This document shows, piece by piece, positions 12,201 to 22,589 of a DNA stretch of 64,000 bases (position 1 is the stretch's first letter; every line of letters begins with the position of its first letter). The DNA comes from Hygrocybe punicea. Its lineage: Eukaryota; Basidiomycota; Agaricomycetes; Agaricales; Hygrophoraceae. The stretch spans positions 2,046,001-2,110,000 of the forward strand of contig OY744462.1 in assembly GCA_963556145.1 (NCBI GenBank). Reading direction: 5' to 3'. The notes under the pieces were generated by a model. The model searched no databases. It saw only the letters and a program-made list of their open reading frames with translations, and was not told where the DNA came from. The position numbers and the translations under genes were made by a program.

Positions 12201-12483
12201 TTCCAGCTTTTCCAGCTCCATCGCAGCTACACGGGCAGCAAGTTGACGTTCTCTTTCGGCCCGTCGAATTGGATCAGCATCATTGACTTTTGGGAGCTCT
12301 ATGTGAAGTGATGCTGGCGGAGACTGTGACCGACGACGGCTGGTTGGAGGAACAGTACCGCCCTGGGATGAGGCAGACCGTGACCTGGAATCATAGGATT
12401 AAGGGGGCAATCCAAAGCTTGTAAAACAATTGTGGGGCGTACCTCTTTCTTTTGGGTGGTTGTACGTCAGGTAAGGACGACAT
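9253..12483 (-). CDS. cwc22: Pre-mRNA splicing factor CWC22
   Basis: Seven exons join in phase: 12483-12443, 12384-11772, 11715-11319, 11260-11129, 11079-10931, 10871-10386 and 10317-9253, giving 960 residues. Introns are 49-68 nt, all GT-AG. After an Arg/Ser-rich N-terminus, '[16 protein letters not shown]' marks the MIF4G domain (about residues 100-320; '[11 protein letters not shown]', '[15 protein letters not shown]'). Next come '[20 protein letters not shown]', an acidic linker and the MA3 domain (about 400-590; '[20 protein letters not shown]'). The last ~350 residues are an RS domain with Arg/Ser-Pro repeats of about 22 residues. CWC22 is a spliceosome component that recruits eIF4A3 for exon junction complex deposition and acts in the nucleus. 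It is divergent from the LACTB2-like gene with 73 bp between start codons. The long RS tail resembles metazoan CWC22 more than the short yeast protein. Confidence 0.93.
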
Positions 12484-12556
12484 GGTTGCGGCAAGTCAAG
12501 CTGGTCAAGGTTGAAGAAATTGGAAAGACGGCCAATATTTGGAGTTGTTTGGAGAC
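12484..12556. promoter_or_regulatory. Divergent promoter between cwc22 and the LACTB2-like gene
   Basis: Only 73 bp separate the two start codons, which point away from each other, so the genes must share promoter sequence or place promoters inside each other's 5' ends. No TATA box is seen. Confidence 0.7.
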
Positions 12557-13795
12557 ATGGACAAACTCGAATCGCTCGCGTCAATTGTTAGGGTAAGGAT
12601 TTCCGAGTCTACAAGCGTGGAACCGAATATGTCTGAATTATTCGTAGTTGAGCGAACGTGTTGTGAGGGTGCTGGGGCAGGTACGTCTCCCCGTGCAATA
12701 TTCAGTTATGTGCTTATCCAACCCTACCAATGTTAGAACCCGGGAGAGTTCACACTTCAGGGTAATATCGCCCTCGCCTGGTAGCTAAGGTGGACTGAAA
12801 CATGGCCAGGAACCAACACATATATCGTTGGTCAAAAGAACCCATATACACTCATAGACACAGGCCAAGGATGCGAAGAATACATTCCCGTACTGGAAAA
12901 AGCCCTGCGCGAGACGGCCAGACCATGCAACGTAAACGAGCCTGATGTATCCGACATCATTCTATCTCATCACCATCATGATCATGTCGGTGGGCTTCCC
13001 TCCGTTCTTTCACTCCTGCGGCGCCTGTGGGATGAGAGGAACAGCCCGCTTTCATTCAAGCCCCCTCGTCTCCATAAATATCCCCTCCCCAGCGCTTTCG
13101 AAAGCAAACTTATCGGTATCCTGGACTCACTAGTCCCAGGCTCTTACACCCCAAATGCAGATGGCTCCCCATTTCACGATCTTTATGACTCGCAAGTATT
13201 TCCTCTCGGCTCGCCCGGATTAGCACTTGATAGCTCCACATCTGCACCCTCGCTACAGGTACTTCATACTCCTGGACATACTACCGATTCCATCTGCCTT
13301 TACCTTCGTGAAGACCAGGCTCTCTTCACCGCCGACACTGTCCTTGGGCAAGGGACAACCATATTTGAAGATCTGGCGATGTACGTCGCCAGTCTTCACA
13401 AGATGATATATTTCAGCGGGGCCCGATACGCAAACGCTTCAGAGACAACACAAATCACATTACTATACCCAGGGCACGGGCCCGTAGTCTCCGACGGTCC
13501 AAACCTCATCAGCACCTATATCAAGCACCGTCTGGAAAGAGAAGAGCAGATTTTGCAACTGCTGAAATTGCCTCCCGTTTCTCCTCTTCAGGAGGGTCAA
13601 ACGTCACCCACCGAAGCTGATGCCTGGACCACTTGGGCCATTGTATCCAATATTTATGCTGCATACCCAGTGTCGTTGTGGTTGCCTGCTGCGCGTAGCA
13701 TATCGTTGCACCTTCGTAAATTGGAAGGTGAAGGGATAGTGAGGAGATTGGGTGGGGAGGGAGCAAGCATGAAATGGGGGCTTGTGACTTCGTGA
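12557..13795 (+). CDS. LACTB2-like metallo-beta-lactamase-fold hydrolase
   Basis: Four exons: 12557-12592, 12648-12680, 12737-12761 and 12810-13795, introns 48-56 nt, 359 residues. The short first exons are supported by the family N-terminus: they splice to 'LSERVVRVLGQNPGEFTLQG' followed by NTYIVG. Metal ligands are clear: SHHHHDHVGG (HxHxDH), a His in HTPGHTTDS, Asp in FTADTVLG and the late PGHGP. A C-terminal winged-helix-like part follows (SISLHLRKLEGEGIVRRLGG). Animal LACTB2 is a mitochondrial endoribonuclease; fungal members also include thioesterases of polyketide clusters, but no polyketide synthase is nearby, so a housekeeping role is more likely. Shares a divergent promoter with cwc22. 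Confidence 0.9.
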
Positions 13796-14032
13796 GTCTG
13801 GTAACATGCAGTGAAGTAATATTGTAATGGTCGTGGCTTGTAGTCAACAAAAACACTCGGATGACTTGGCAAAACTCGTCAAGCCTTAGTATTTCGGATG
13901 GCATATCCTGTCATAATTACTGTCACAGCTCATTGTGCGAAGGGATAATTCCTTCAGAGTCGGTTTCTGGACGATAGTGATGCATGGGGATACGTTTGTA
14001 AATATCTGCCGTAACAGGTCATTCCATTTGGG
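13796..14032. other. Convergent intergenic spacer
   Basis: A 237-bp gap between the convergent LACTB2-like and PD-(D/E)XK-like genes. It must hold both 3' ends; no coding potential is seen. Confidence 0.5.
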
Positions 14033-14836
14033 TCATCGCGCGAAATTCTGGACTAACCAGTTCACGAACTGCTTGAACGCTTCAAAACACGCGAGTATGA
14101 TACGCCTGTTATCTAGAGGCCGCATACCCTCGTTGAGACGACGAGTAGGCCTGGGAATCTCCGGTCGATGCATAGCAACGACAGTGGGCGTCGCTGGATA
14201 TTGGCCCCTCTGGACAGCTCGCAGCAGCTCGAGCGTAACAGGGATCTTGAAGAATGTCGGAGATGTGCCAGTCATAGTAATACCGGCCATCACCTTAACG
14301 TCGAGAGGTGGTAAGCTGAGAAGATCCCGGACACCGTTGTTGTATTGAACAGATGCGATGGCCTCGGCGACGAGCTGAGGTCGAGGATCGACGACTTCCA
14401 AGTGTCGTTTGTCTTCTTGAACGAGAAGTAGGATATCATCCCTGTCCATAATACAGACGTCCGTTTTGGCATGCCTCCACTCTCCGCAGATGAACAAGGG
14501 TATGTCCTTGCGACTCCGTAAATCCCTGCCCAAGGCCCTACCCACGTAGCCCATTGTACGCAAGAGATACATGGCGAAATCGTCCACTGCGGATTCTTCA
14601 CCTGGTACCAGGTTCATTGCGAGATCCATATATCGGACAACCTGGTAACTTTCTTCTTCCACCATTTCGTCCGCAGTCAAGTTCGTGAGGAGATCCGGAT
14701 GCTGGGGTGGCAAGGGCAATGGGGCCTGGCCGAAGAATGTAATAACATCTTGAGGTACGATTGTTATATTGTAGGCGTCGAGTTCGTTGATAGTCCACTC
14801 ATTTCCGGACTTTGCACTGCGAATGAGGTCGGCCAT
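14033..14836 (-). CDS. PD-(D/E)XK-like protein of an expanded mushroom family
   Basis: 267 residues from ATG 14836. The core reads 'ICGEWRHAKTDVCIMD', then DDILLLVQEDKRH, a spacing like the Asp ... Glu-X-Lys active site of PD-(D/E)XK nucleases (Asp in KTDVC; Glu and Lys in QEDK). It is followed by 'PQLVAEAIASVQYNNG', a feature of this large, uncharacterised Agaricomycete family. A nuclease activity is inference only. Upstream the frame continues: a TAG at 14837-14839 lies directly before the ATG, and 32 more sensible codons run back to ATG 14935 (MYHVANIHARLAYLFPF). The true N-terminus may therefore have been lost by one substitution, or an unrecognised intron lies there. It is divergent from the FunK1-like gene. 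Confidence 0.65.
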   Translation of the reverse strand: MADLIRSAKSGNEWTINELDAYNITIVPQDVITFFGQAPLPLPPQHPDLLTNLTADEMVEEESYQVVRYMDLAMNLVPGEESAVDDFAMYLLRTMGYVGRALGRDLRSRKDIPLFICGEWRHAKTDVCIMDRDDILLLVQEDKRHLEVVDPRPQLVAEAIASVQYNNGVRDLLSLPPLDVKVMAGITMTGTSPTFFKIPVTLELLRAVQRGQYPATPTVVAMHRPEIPRPTRRLNEGMRPLDNRRIILACFEAFKQFVNWLVQNFAR

Positions 14837-15014
14837 CTACGTCGAGAGTAAGTCAGTCGTGTCAGTGCTTGCCCAATCTTCGACAAAAGGGAAAAGATAG
14901 GCAAGACGTGCGTGGATGTTGGCCACATGGTACATCAAAAAATTGTTTGCATTCTCACAGGTACAACGAGGCAAACTTTCGAACTCTACTCAATCAACGC
15001 TATTCGTTGACGCG

Positions 15015-16502
15015 ATGGCGGTCGTCGAGCACGATAATGACGACTTGGAGCTTCTTCCTCACAGCGATGGTGACTTTTCGCACTCGGAACCCTTGGGCTC
15101 TCTGTCAAACGGGCTTGCACCCCTTGGTGACCTTTACCAGGCCACGACGATGCAATTAGAGGGCCACGAGTCTGTGCCAGTGGAAGATGAACTCTATAAA
15201 CCGATTACCACTGCACTTCCCGATGACAACCATGGAGACTTTCCGGACTGTCTGTCATGCGAGCTCGCGCCTGTTGACGGCCTTTACCAGGCTACGGCGA
15301 TACACGAGTTTGTGAAAGATGAACTCTACAAACCGGTTACAATTCCACTTCCCGACGACAACCATGGAGACTTTCCGGACTGTCTGCCGTGCGAGCTCGC
15401 GCCCGTTGACGACCTTAGCCAGGCCACGACGATCCCACTTCCTGACGACAAAGAGGACGACTTTCCAGAGACTTCTTTACAGTTGAAGGACCTAGGTGGA
15501 ACACCATCAGCTGGAGATTTCGAAAATTCCACCTTTAGTATCCTGCCTCCCGACAGGAACAATGATCCAGACAACGCTCAGACCACTGTGCCATCGACGC
15601 AGATCATTGTAGTCCCTCCTCCATCTCTCGAAGAATCCAAACAGGAGGAGAAAAACAGTCGTGCCCCCCTCGATGAGCTTGATAAAGCAACAGTCACACC
15701 TCTGCCAGAGGATGAACTTCAACAAGCCATGTTGTTTGAAAAGTTGAATGGTTTGACGTCTCTCGAGGAGTTCAAAACGATCTTCATCGATATCGTCACA
15801 CGTAGGTTGCGCTGGCTACATTTTAAATTTCAATTTGTCTGATGTAACCCATGGTCCCTCCGCGTAGATCACCACCTTGCGTACACACGCGACGGGACAT
15901 TTTATCGAACGCTCACGCCTAACCAGATCATGATCATGCGGAACAAAAAGACCAGACAAGTCGCCGGAATGCTCGTCGATTGCGATCCCTTGCTGTCTAA
16001 TGGGCCAAGTCTGCAGTATTACCACCACCCACGCAAAAGGTCGTACCGAACATTCACAGCGACCGAGATATATGATAATCGCTGTCCAACACACTATCAA
16101 CACGACCTTGAATCCATTTTATACAATTTTCTGTGGTTCACGCTTGAGTTCGGATTCCAGGATTCCATTAATGGACCAGCATTGAAGCCCCGGTTTCGGA
16201 GGTATACGGAAATAGACTCGCCAGATGCGAGAGACTACGCTTTCGAGAAAGATGGGAAGGTATTGTTTAACCACATGGGAAAAGGCTTCCGGTCGCTAGA
16301 ACCGTGGCTGAGCCCGATTGTGAAGCTCTTTGACGAGGCCGGGACCATCCTCACCTTTGAAACGTTCATGAGAGCAATGGGTGTCTGTCTACCAGATGCA
16401 GATCGCGAGGTGGGAGCCGAGACGTCTTCAGCCTCAGTCCAGCAGACTTCGGACAACAAGGTTTCCTCGCTTCTGGCGGCAATCACAATAGTAGTTCCCT
16501 AA
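15015..16502 (+). CDS. FunK1-like pseudokinase with N-terminal acidic repeats
   Basis: Exon 1 (15015-15801) and exon 2 (15868-16502) join in phase across a 66-nt intron. The N-terminal half is acidic repeats; the C-terminal half matches the C-lobe of fungal FunK1 kinases ('HYQHDLESILYNFLWFTLEF', the HDLESF signature). The catalytic loop expected as HRDxS...NIMI reads FYRTLTPNQIMIM, so the catalytic Asp is missing, and the usual IDWD metal-binding stretch reads LVDCD. The N-lobe is absent. It is therefore a pseudokinase or a dead fragment. The same architecture recurs at 32.6-34.3 kb, so this form has been copied. The start is uncertain: frame and homology extend upstream to about 14961, next to a good splice acceptor (14960). 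The intact TA target at 15035-15036 corresponds to the insertion site used in the second copy. Confidence 0.65.
15052..15480 (+). repeat. In-frame coding repeats, unit about 132 bp (44 residues)
   Basis: Three to four degenerate copies of a unit built on 'DELYKPxTxxLPDDNHGDFP', then DCLxCELAPVD. Clearest starts are at 15187 and 15319 (gatgaactctayaaacc). The third copy lacks the ELYKP part. The unit is acidic and has no known fold; it is also present, rearranged, at 33.5-34.3 kb. Confidence 0.8.
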
Positions 16503-17248
16503 GCAAATGTTTTGATGTGCAAATGTTTTGATGTACAACTGTTCTGCGCTAATATAACGCTTCTTGAACACATGCATTGCATTCGGGTGGTCTGGGTGTG
16601 AACAGTCATTAGCCGCAGGCCAGTGGGGGTGCCAGTAACTCGGGGCAAACATTTTAGGAGTGTCCTAGGCTTTAAAATTTGGTTCCCTCAAAATAGTAGA
16701 GGAAGTGCAGTAAGTAGAATACGAAAAACAAAACGGGGTGGAATAGAAAACATACCTAGCGGAGCGGGGGTGGGAGCACCACTCCCCGTTGCTTTTGTGT
16801 GCTAAATATTCTCCCTTATCGTACACCGGATTTCATGTGTGTTCTTGGTGCATGGGTGGGGGAAGTGGTGCCAAAGTCCCCCGCAACGCCAATCCATCTC
16901 CATCGCGGGGCAACATGGAATGGATGGTTGACCCTGCTGCAAAGCTGATCCAGCACCATCGCAGGTGTGTGGTGAGCCACCGTTTGCTGAGGTCCCCCGT
17001 AATGCTGGTCCATCCAATCCATCTCCATCGCGAGCAGGTTTTCCTCTAGTACTATTCTTGTACCACCTTTGCAAATTTTTTACTCAAATGCTTCTAGCTC
17101 CCTTGTCACTACACATGCACCTCCCAAACTTGGTATTGGGTAGTACTAGTATCTTGTTAACAATTCTATGTACTTTTTCAATTTTTACATGAAGAGGAAA
17201 TGGTGTCGGGCAAGGGCCGAGACACCGATGTCAAATTTGGGGGGTGGG
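16503..17248. other. Spacer without recognised gene; one direct repeat
   Basis: Holds a repeated block, tcccccg(c/t)aa then a spacer then tccatctccatcgcg, at about 16878-16913 and 16992-17034. It ends at the left inverted repeat of the pogo-type element. No open frame looks coding. Confidence 0.4.
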
Positions 17249-20158
17249 TCAGGTTATGCAAATTTTATGTCACGGTTAGTCACAAGGCACCAGAGCTCAA
17301 ATTGAAGCGGAGTTCAGACACAACGGTGTAGGTACTGTAAGATATACAACTGCAAACGACGAAAGTTGTGTGCATCACGGACCTATATTATTTTCAGAAA
17401 AATAGTCATCATATTGTCAATTCCATACCTGGTGCCTCGGTGGTCAAAGAGTCACCACTTTCCGCATCCAGTCGTGGTCGCTGGGTGGGTGGTGGAGAAG
17501 TACCGCTGGTCGGCTCATTCTCTAACGTTAATGACCGCTTTTGACTGCGAGCTAGGCTAGTGTATAATCCAGAAAAGCGTTCGTTGTGTTGGAGCTGATC
17601 TTGGTGTGATAGCAAATGATCGGTGATTCGTTTGATGAGATCTACTTTTGTTCCCTCCTGCGACAAGAAGAAGGTGGCAGCAAGATTTTGAAGATCGTCC
17701 TTTCGCTTTGGTCCTAACGAACCAGTAAATGCCATTGTGTTGTCTGGATTCTCTCGCCGTGCCACCTTTGCCGCTTCTGCTGCTGCTTTTCTATCCTGTG
17801 CTGCGGCCTTTCTCTTTTCCTTCTCCACACGCTCAGCTTCTGCACGCGCAGCCTCCGCTTTCCCCTCCGAAGATGTCACAATGCGAGATGTTGTGTAGAT
17901 TCGCCGTGAGTTTTGATCCTTCTTGGCTTGTTTTGCGTTAAGCCGGCTCTGAAGCACAGCATTTTGACGTTGCGCCAGGATCGCGTGAGTTTCTGCCGCG
18001 TCACGTTGGGCTTGAAGGTCGGCCTTCTCTTGTGTCATCTTGTGGATGAGTTGTTGTAGATGTGCATTCTCCTCCTTTAGGTCTCCATAGCTCGAGCTGG
18101 AGAATGAGGCTCGCAATGGTGTTGGAGTGTGGTATTCGAGCTCAGATAGACGAGCGACGGATCGTGTTCGAGGGGGACCAGGCATTGGTGAGTCAAGAGT
18201 GGGTGGACTGGAAAGACGTCGATAATCTTTGGGAGCAGCAAGGGGTGTGGTTTCACAAGTTGTCGCAAGTGAAAAACCTTCCGAGGGACCCACATGGAGA
18301 TTATCCGAGTCGGCAACTGGCTCGGAATCACTTGCAGACGATCCCGATTCAGAGTCAGAACCCGACTCTGAACTCGACTCTGAACTCAGGTCATCTTCGT
18401 GTGGAGCATCCGGATCGTATATATCATCAGACGACACGTCGACAAAGGCAGGCATCTGTGTGGGGAATGTTGATGGCATGTGGGACAGGGTTGACGTAAA
18501 GTGGCTTGGGGCAAAGTCCGCCTCTGTGAAAATTCCTGGATTGATGGGTCGGAGCCCACTCTTGCGCCATGCGTTGAGTATCGTCTCAGTCTTGAATGAC
18601 TCTACTCTCGCCGCCATGTATTCTTTCACAACATCTTTGATCTGCATGCCAAAACCTGTCGCCTCCAGAATCTGATCACAACGATAAAACCATGCTGTCT
18701 GCAGTGGCCCGAAAACTCCAACATCAAGTGGTTGAAGCCGATGTGTCGTGTGCGGAGGGAGACAGAACAAATGGATTCCGTTCTGGATCGCTACCTCGAT
18801 CATCTTATATGCTGTGTGGGAGCCATGGCCATCATAAATCAGTAGAATGGGTTTTCCAGTGGTGTTACGTGCTGCAACGCCTGGTATGAAATGTTTTTCA
18901 AACCATTCAGCACATATCTCATCATCGGTCCAGCCATTTTCAGATGTTGCCACTCTTCAATCTGTCTATCAACAAATAATTCATCCTAGTGACAACATTT
19001 GCGACGTACAAAATGTTTTCCTCCTCAAACCACTCTTGACACTTCGTAACGCCAGAAAACACGAAACATGGCTTGATATCATGAGTACCATCAGCACAAA
19101 CCACTTCGAGGATGGTCACGAGTTGTAAATCGTCATTCTGGACTTTGTACCTGGCTTTGTCTGCTCGAGAGAAGAAGTACTTCTGTTGGGATCCTTTTCT
19201 CCCACCCCCAAGTTGAATGCCTTTTTCATCCATGTTATAGACATTCTCCCATGGTATGTCGTGCTTCTCCAAAAAGTCTTTGAGTACTGAAAAATGATGG
19301 TTCACAGTTGCAAAGTTGAATGCCCGTGCACGCTTAGGGTCAAGCCCAGATGGCCGGCCCAAGACAACATCTTTGTGTCGCAGCAGAAATCTCCGGATCC
19401 ATGTTTTCGAGGGTCTTCTTCCCGACAGTGCCTGCACTTTAGGAGCCAAGGTGCGTTTCGAGACTGGATGTCCTGTAGTCCCCAGATACTTAATCCAGTC
19501 GCACAGAATTGTCTCTTGGACTGGATTGAGCAACTGCTTCCGAGCGTGGGCTTGTTTCATGGGGAGGTGGGTTCCCAGACATCGTCGCCGCAGGGTGTGA
19601 TATTTATCACTCGGAATTTCGAAATGGTGAGCTGCTTCCGTGTATTTCTTGAATTCTCCTTTCTGAAAAGCTTCGGCAGCTTTTTTGATTTTTTCTTCAA
19701 CATTTTGAGTGATGGTTCGCTTCCTGGCAAGGGCTGGACGTGGCATGGTGGATGGAGGGGCACACAGGAGAAGGAAATCGGCTGAGGCCAATGTCGGAGC
19801 ACGAATGTGTCACAACTGCCTGAGTGCTGAGTCGTGCTCACCACTATTTACACCATTTTATACTGACTTTCAAGCACTAGCTTAAGAATAAATGTTGTTA
19901 TGAGGTCTACAGAGTGTGTTTGCGAGGGCCCAGGTCCAAAAATGGGGAAAGATGGGCTAGATCTCTGGGATCTGAGCCCAAGAAGCTGTTACACCACCTC
20001 CTTTTCGACAAAGATTGCGAAATATTATTTTTCCACTTCGACTTTTTTCAAACTTGAGCTGGTAGATCATGATCTTTATTATCTATCTACATTGGTTTTT
20101 TTTTTTGTGGTGAACGGAGCAGTGTAATGTATCATATTCAAGAATTTGCATAACCTGA
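17249..20158. mobile_element. Pogo/Fot1-type DNA transposon
   Basis: The 16-mer tcaggttatgcaaatt at 17249-17264 recurs inverted at 20143-20158, bracketing a DDE_1 transposase gene. A degenerate second copy of the right repeat follows (gtttgcataacccgacc, 20162-20178), so the true end may be slightly further right. A TA duplication, expected for Tc1/mariner-pogo elements, was not convincingly located. Confidence 0.6.
17409..19746 (-). CDS. Pogo/Fot1-like DDE_1 transposase
   Basis: Exon 1 (19746-19010) and exon 2 (18954-17409) splice in phase (55-nt intron) to 760 residues. The N-terminus has a helix-turn-helix ('RTITQNVEEKIKKAAEAF') and a CENP-B-type HTH ('RRPSKTWIRRFLLRHKDVVL'). The catalytic triad is visible: Asp in YNMDEKGIQLG, Asp in LIYDGHGSHT, and Asp in THRLQPLDVGVFGPLQ (DDD). 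A long acidic/Ser-rich linker, a coiled coil ('LKEENAHLQQLIHKMTQEKA') and a SAP-like helical stretch form the C-terminus. All catalytic residues and the frame are intact, so this copy could be active. An in-frame upstream ATG at 19791 adds 15 residues; 19746 was chosen because MPRP is the usual family start. Confidence 0.85.
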
Positions 20159-20376
20159 ACCGTTTGCATAACCCGACCAAGAATAGTAGAATAGAAAACA
20201 AAGGGGAAATTAGAAAACTGACACCGCTTATTTCCTCTGAAATGCTTGGGCTGGTAGGCGGGGGAAAAGCTTTATTTCTAGGAGTGAGTGAGGGAAAGAG
20301 GAAAGTGTGGTTAGTAGTTAGTCTAAGTGAGGCATGTCCAACTCCCTTATCGGCATGTTCCAATCCCAACACGACT

Positions 20377-20544
20377 ATGCCTGATGGTTCAGTTCGATTA
20401 TGGTGCCTCATTGATGGCGAGTCCAAGCCCTGGAAGGTCACATCACAGACGGATAGCGACATCTACGACCTCAAGAAGCTCATCATCAAGGAAGGGATCG
20501 GAGCCAATAGCAGCATCGATCCGTCAGATCTTGTGCTTTGGAAG
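20377..20544 (+). pseudogene. Crinkler-like N-terminal domain fragment
   Basis: 56 residues beginning MPDGSVRLWCLIDGE and ending SDLVLWK match the ubiquitin-like header of fungal Crinkler-type (CRN) proteins: a beta strand WCLIDG, 'IYDLKKLIIKEG', and the terminal DLxLWKV. A GT follows LWK at 20545 and a possible acceptor lies at 20593, the usual intron place, but nothing recognisable follows because the DIRS-like element begins about 50 bp later. In the family this header precedes nuclease, kinase or NTPase C-terminal domains; here that part is gone. Confidence 0.6.
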
Positions 20545-20906
20545 GTGCGCATACAGGCTACGAATCCATGCTTGGATCGCACGTGAGGATTAGCCAGTTG
20601 TAGGGTGTGAGTTCACTGGAAGAACATCTTGATGGCTAATCGACTCTGCTCATGTGCACAGGGAATAGCAAAGAATTGGAGCTTGTCCTTTCCGGCTTGA
20701 GCCAGGAGAGGGGCAAGTCCATGAAAGATGTTTTTATATAATTTGAAGTACATTTGTGGCGTACAATCGGTAAAGTCTATGTGGAAAAAAGGGAGATTTA
20801 ATGGGTGCAAAAGAAAATGTCCAGGAGTGAGAAAGAGAGATGGGAGGAAGGCACAGAATGGGTGGAAAAAAACACAAAGGATGGAAAGGCAAAAAGGATA
20901 AAGGAC

Positions 20907-21889
20907 TCAATGGGAAAGTACGGTGTCGCTGTGTATAAGTGCCTGCAACAGGATTGGATTCTTGTGAATGTAGATTTGAAACACAGATGAGGACCAGCGG
21001 CCTGCGGCTTGTATGATGTGAGGGGCGGCACCAGCAATGGCGAGAGATGTGGCGCCTCCTGCGCGCATGGATTGTCCAGCGACGCTGACAGAATATAAGA
21101 TGTGCAAGCGTTTGAGAAACCAAGAACGGTGGGGGATGCTGCCGTCGGCTTTGAGCCAGAGGGGTGCATGGAAAGGAAACAGGAGATCACGGGAAAACAG
21201 GTAAGTACGGAAAAAATGGTAAGGGTCATGGTCACCGGGATGGCGTTGGACGTGGATGATGTTGCCCTGGAAAAAAAAGTCAGCTTTGTGGGTGGGCAGG
21301 GTGTAGCTGTAGGTGGAGGCAGTGAAGGTGACAGTGTGATGGAGGGAGAGTTTGCGAGGGTTTTGGAACTTGACGCTATCGGGATAAGTCAGCTCCCTGA
21401 GGCGGAGAAGCGCGAAGAAACCGGTCAGGAGTTGGGCGATGAAAAGCTTGTCGTCATGTGGTGACTCAGCGTGGACATACGAGACGGCGAGGGAAAGGTC
21501 TGTGTGTGAAAGGGGGTCTTTGCGGGTTGCGGGTGAACCGAAACGGTGCTTGCAGCCAGCGAGGGTACGAGAGACGAGAGGGCTGTTCCGGTGTTTGCGG
21601 GCATCAGGGAAATGGTCCTCGAGTTGGTTAACAATGCCAGACAGGTAGCTATCAACCAAAGAAGGTTTGATGTGGGAGGACATGAAAACAATGAAAAAAC
21701 TGGTGTAGGGTCAATGGGGAAGTTGTGAGATTTACAGAAGGTGATATAGGAGTTGAGGGCAGAGTTGTACATTGAGCGCGTGGACTTGTCAATGGAGAGG
21801 CCAAGGGCAATGGACCTCTCGTACAGCAAGCGCTCAATGGTCCACGGCAGACAGAAAGGTTGCTGGGACTGGGGGGAGGTGGACGTCAT
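20907..21889 (-). pseudogene. Tyrosine recombinase of the DIRS-type element
   Basis: Two overlapping frames form one protein broken by a frameshift near 21,680. The first half has 'STRSMYNSALNSYITFCKSH' (SAM-like core-binding domain). The second has 'SYLSGIVNQLEDHFPDARKH' and the catalytic part: Arg in LLRLREL, the 'GQSMRAGGATSLAIAG' box with its conserved Arg, His in APHIIQAAGRWSS, and the nucleophile Tyr in FQIYIHKNP. It would integrate circular cDNA without target-site duplication. The frameshift makes this copy inactive. Confidence 0.8.
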
Positions 21890-22235
21890 TGCAGGGGAGC
21901 CCCCAACTGAACTTGAGGGGGTCTAGAGAGTGGGGGAAGAGGATGAAGATGGAGACGAAGGTTTGGTTGGTGCCGGAGCACGATATCAAGGTGGTCATGG
22001 GAGAGGGCATCTGTGATGATGTTAGAGGCGCCTTCCACGAGGCAGACTCTCAGATCGATCGAGTGGGCAATCATGATGTCGACGGCGAGTTTGAGTGACT
22101 CATTGTAGACTGGTTTGGCTGCAAGGCTGTTGAAAATGTCAAAAGTGTTGCTGCTGTCGGTGTAAATCACGAGGCAACCAGTAAAAGAAGTTGAGGCGGT
22201 GTGACTGAGGGCCCAGAGGACCACGAGTGCCTCAA

Positions 22236-22589
22236 TAGTGTTGCCACAGCTAAGCTAGCCTAGCCACGGCTAAATTAGCTGCAGCTAAAGCTAAGCTAAT
22301 TCATGAAAAATGTCTTAGCCTTAGCCGCTAGCCAAGGACTAGCTGCAGCTATGGCTAAGCTAAAGTCAGCTAAGCTAATGACTATTAGTCAGGTATGATA
22401 TCCTTTTTAGGTATTTCTAGGCTGTTCTGAGATGATATTATTTTTATCTTCCCTTAGCTTCAGCTACAGCTAAGCTAACTTTCTGAAATACTTTAGCCTT
22501 AGCCATTAGCTTAGCTGGCATCAGCTAAGCTAAAATCAGCTAAGCTAATGGCTAGTAGCCAGCTATTAGCCTTAGCTGTGGCAACACTA
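22236..22589. mobile_element. hAT-type MITE (354 bp) with 8-bp target duplication
   Basis: Starts TAGTGTTGCCACAGCTAAG and ends with the inverse (cttagctgtggcaacacta). It is flanked on both sides by TGCCTCAA (22228-22235 and 22590-22597). The interior is built from short AGCTAAGCT-type palindromic motifs. It carries no ORF and lies in the DIRS-type RT-RNase H frame. Confidence 0.9.
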
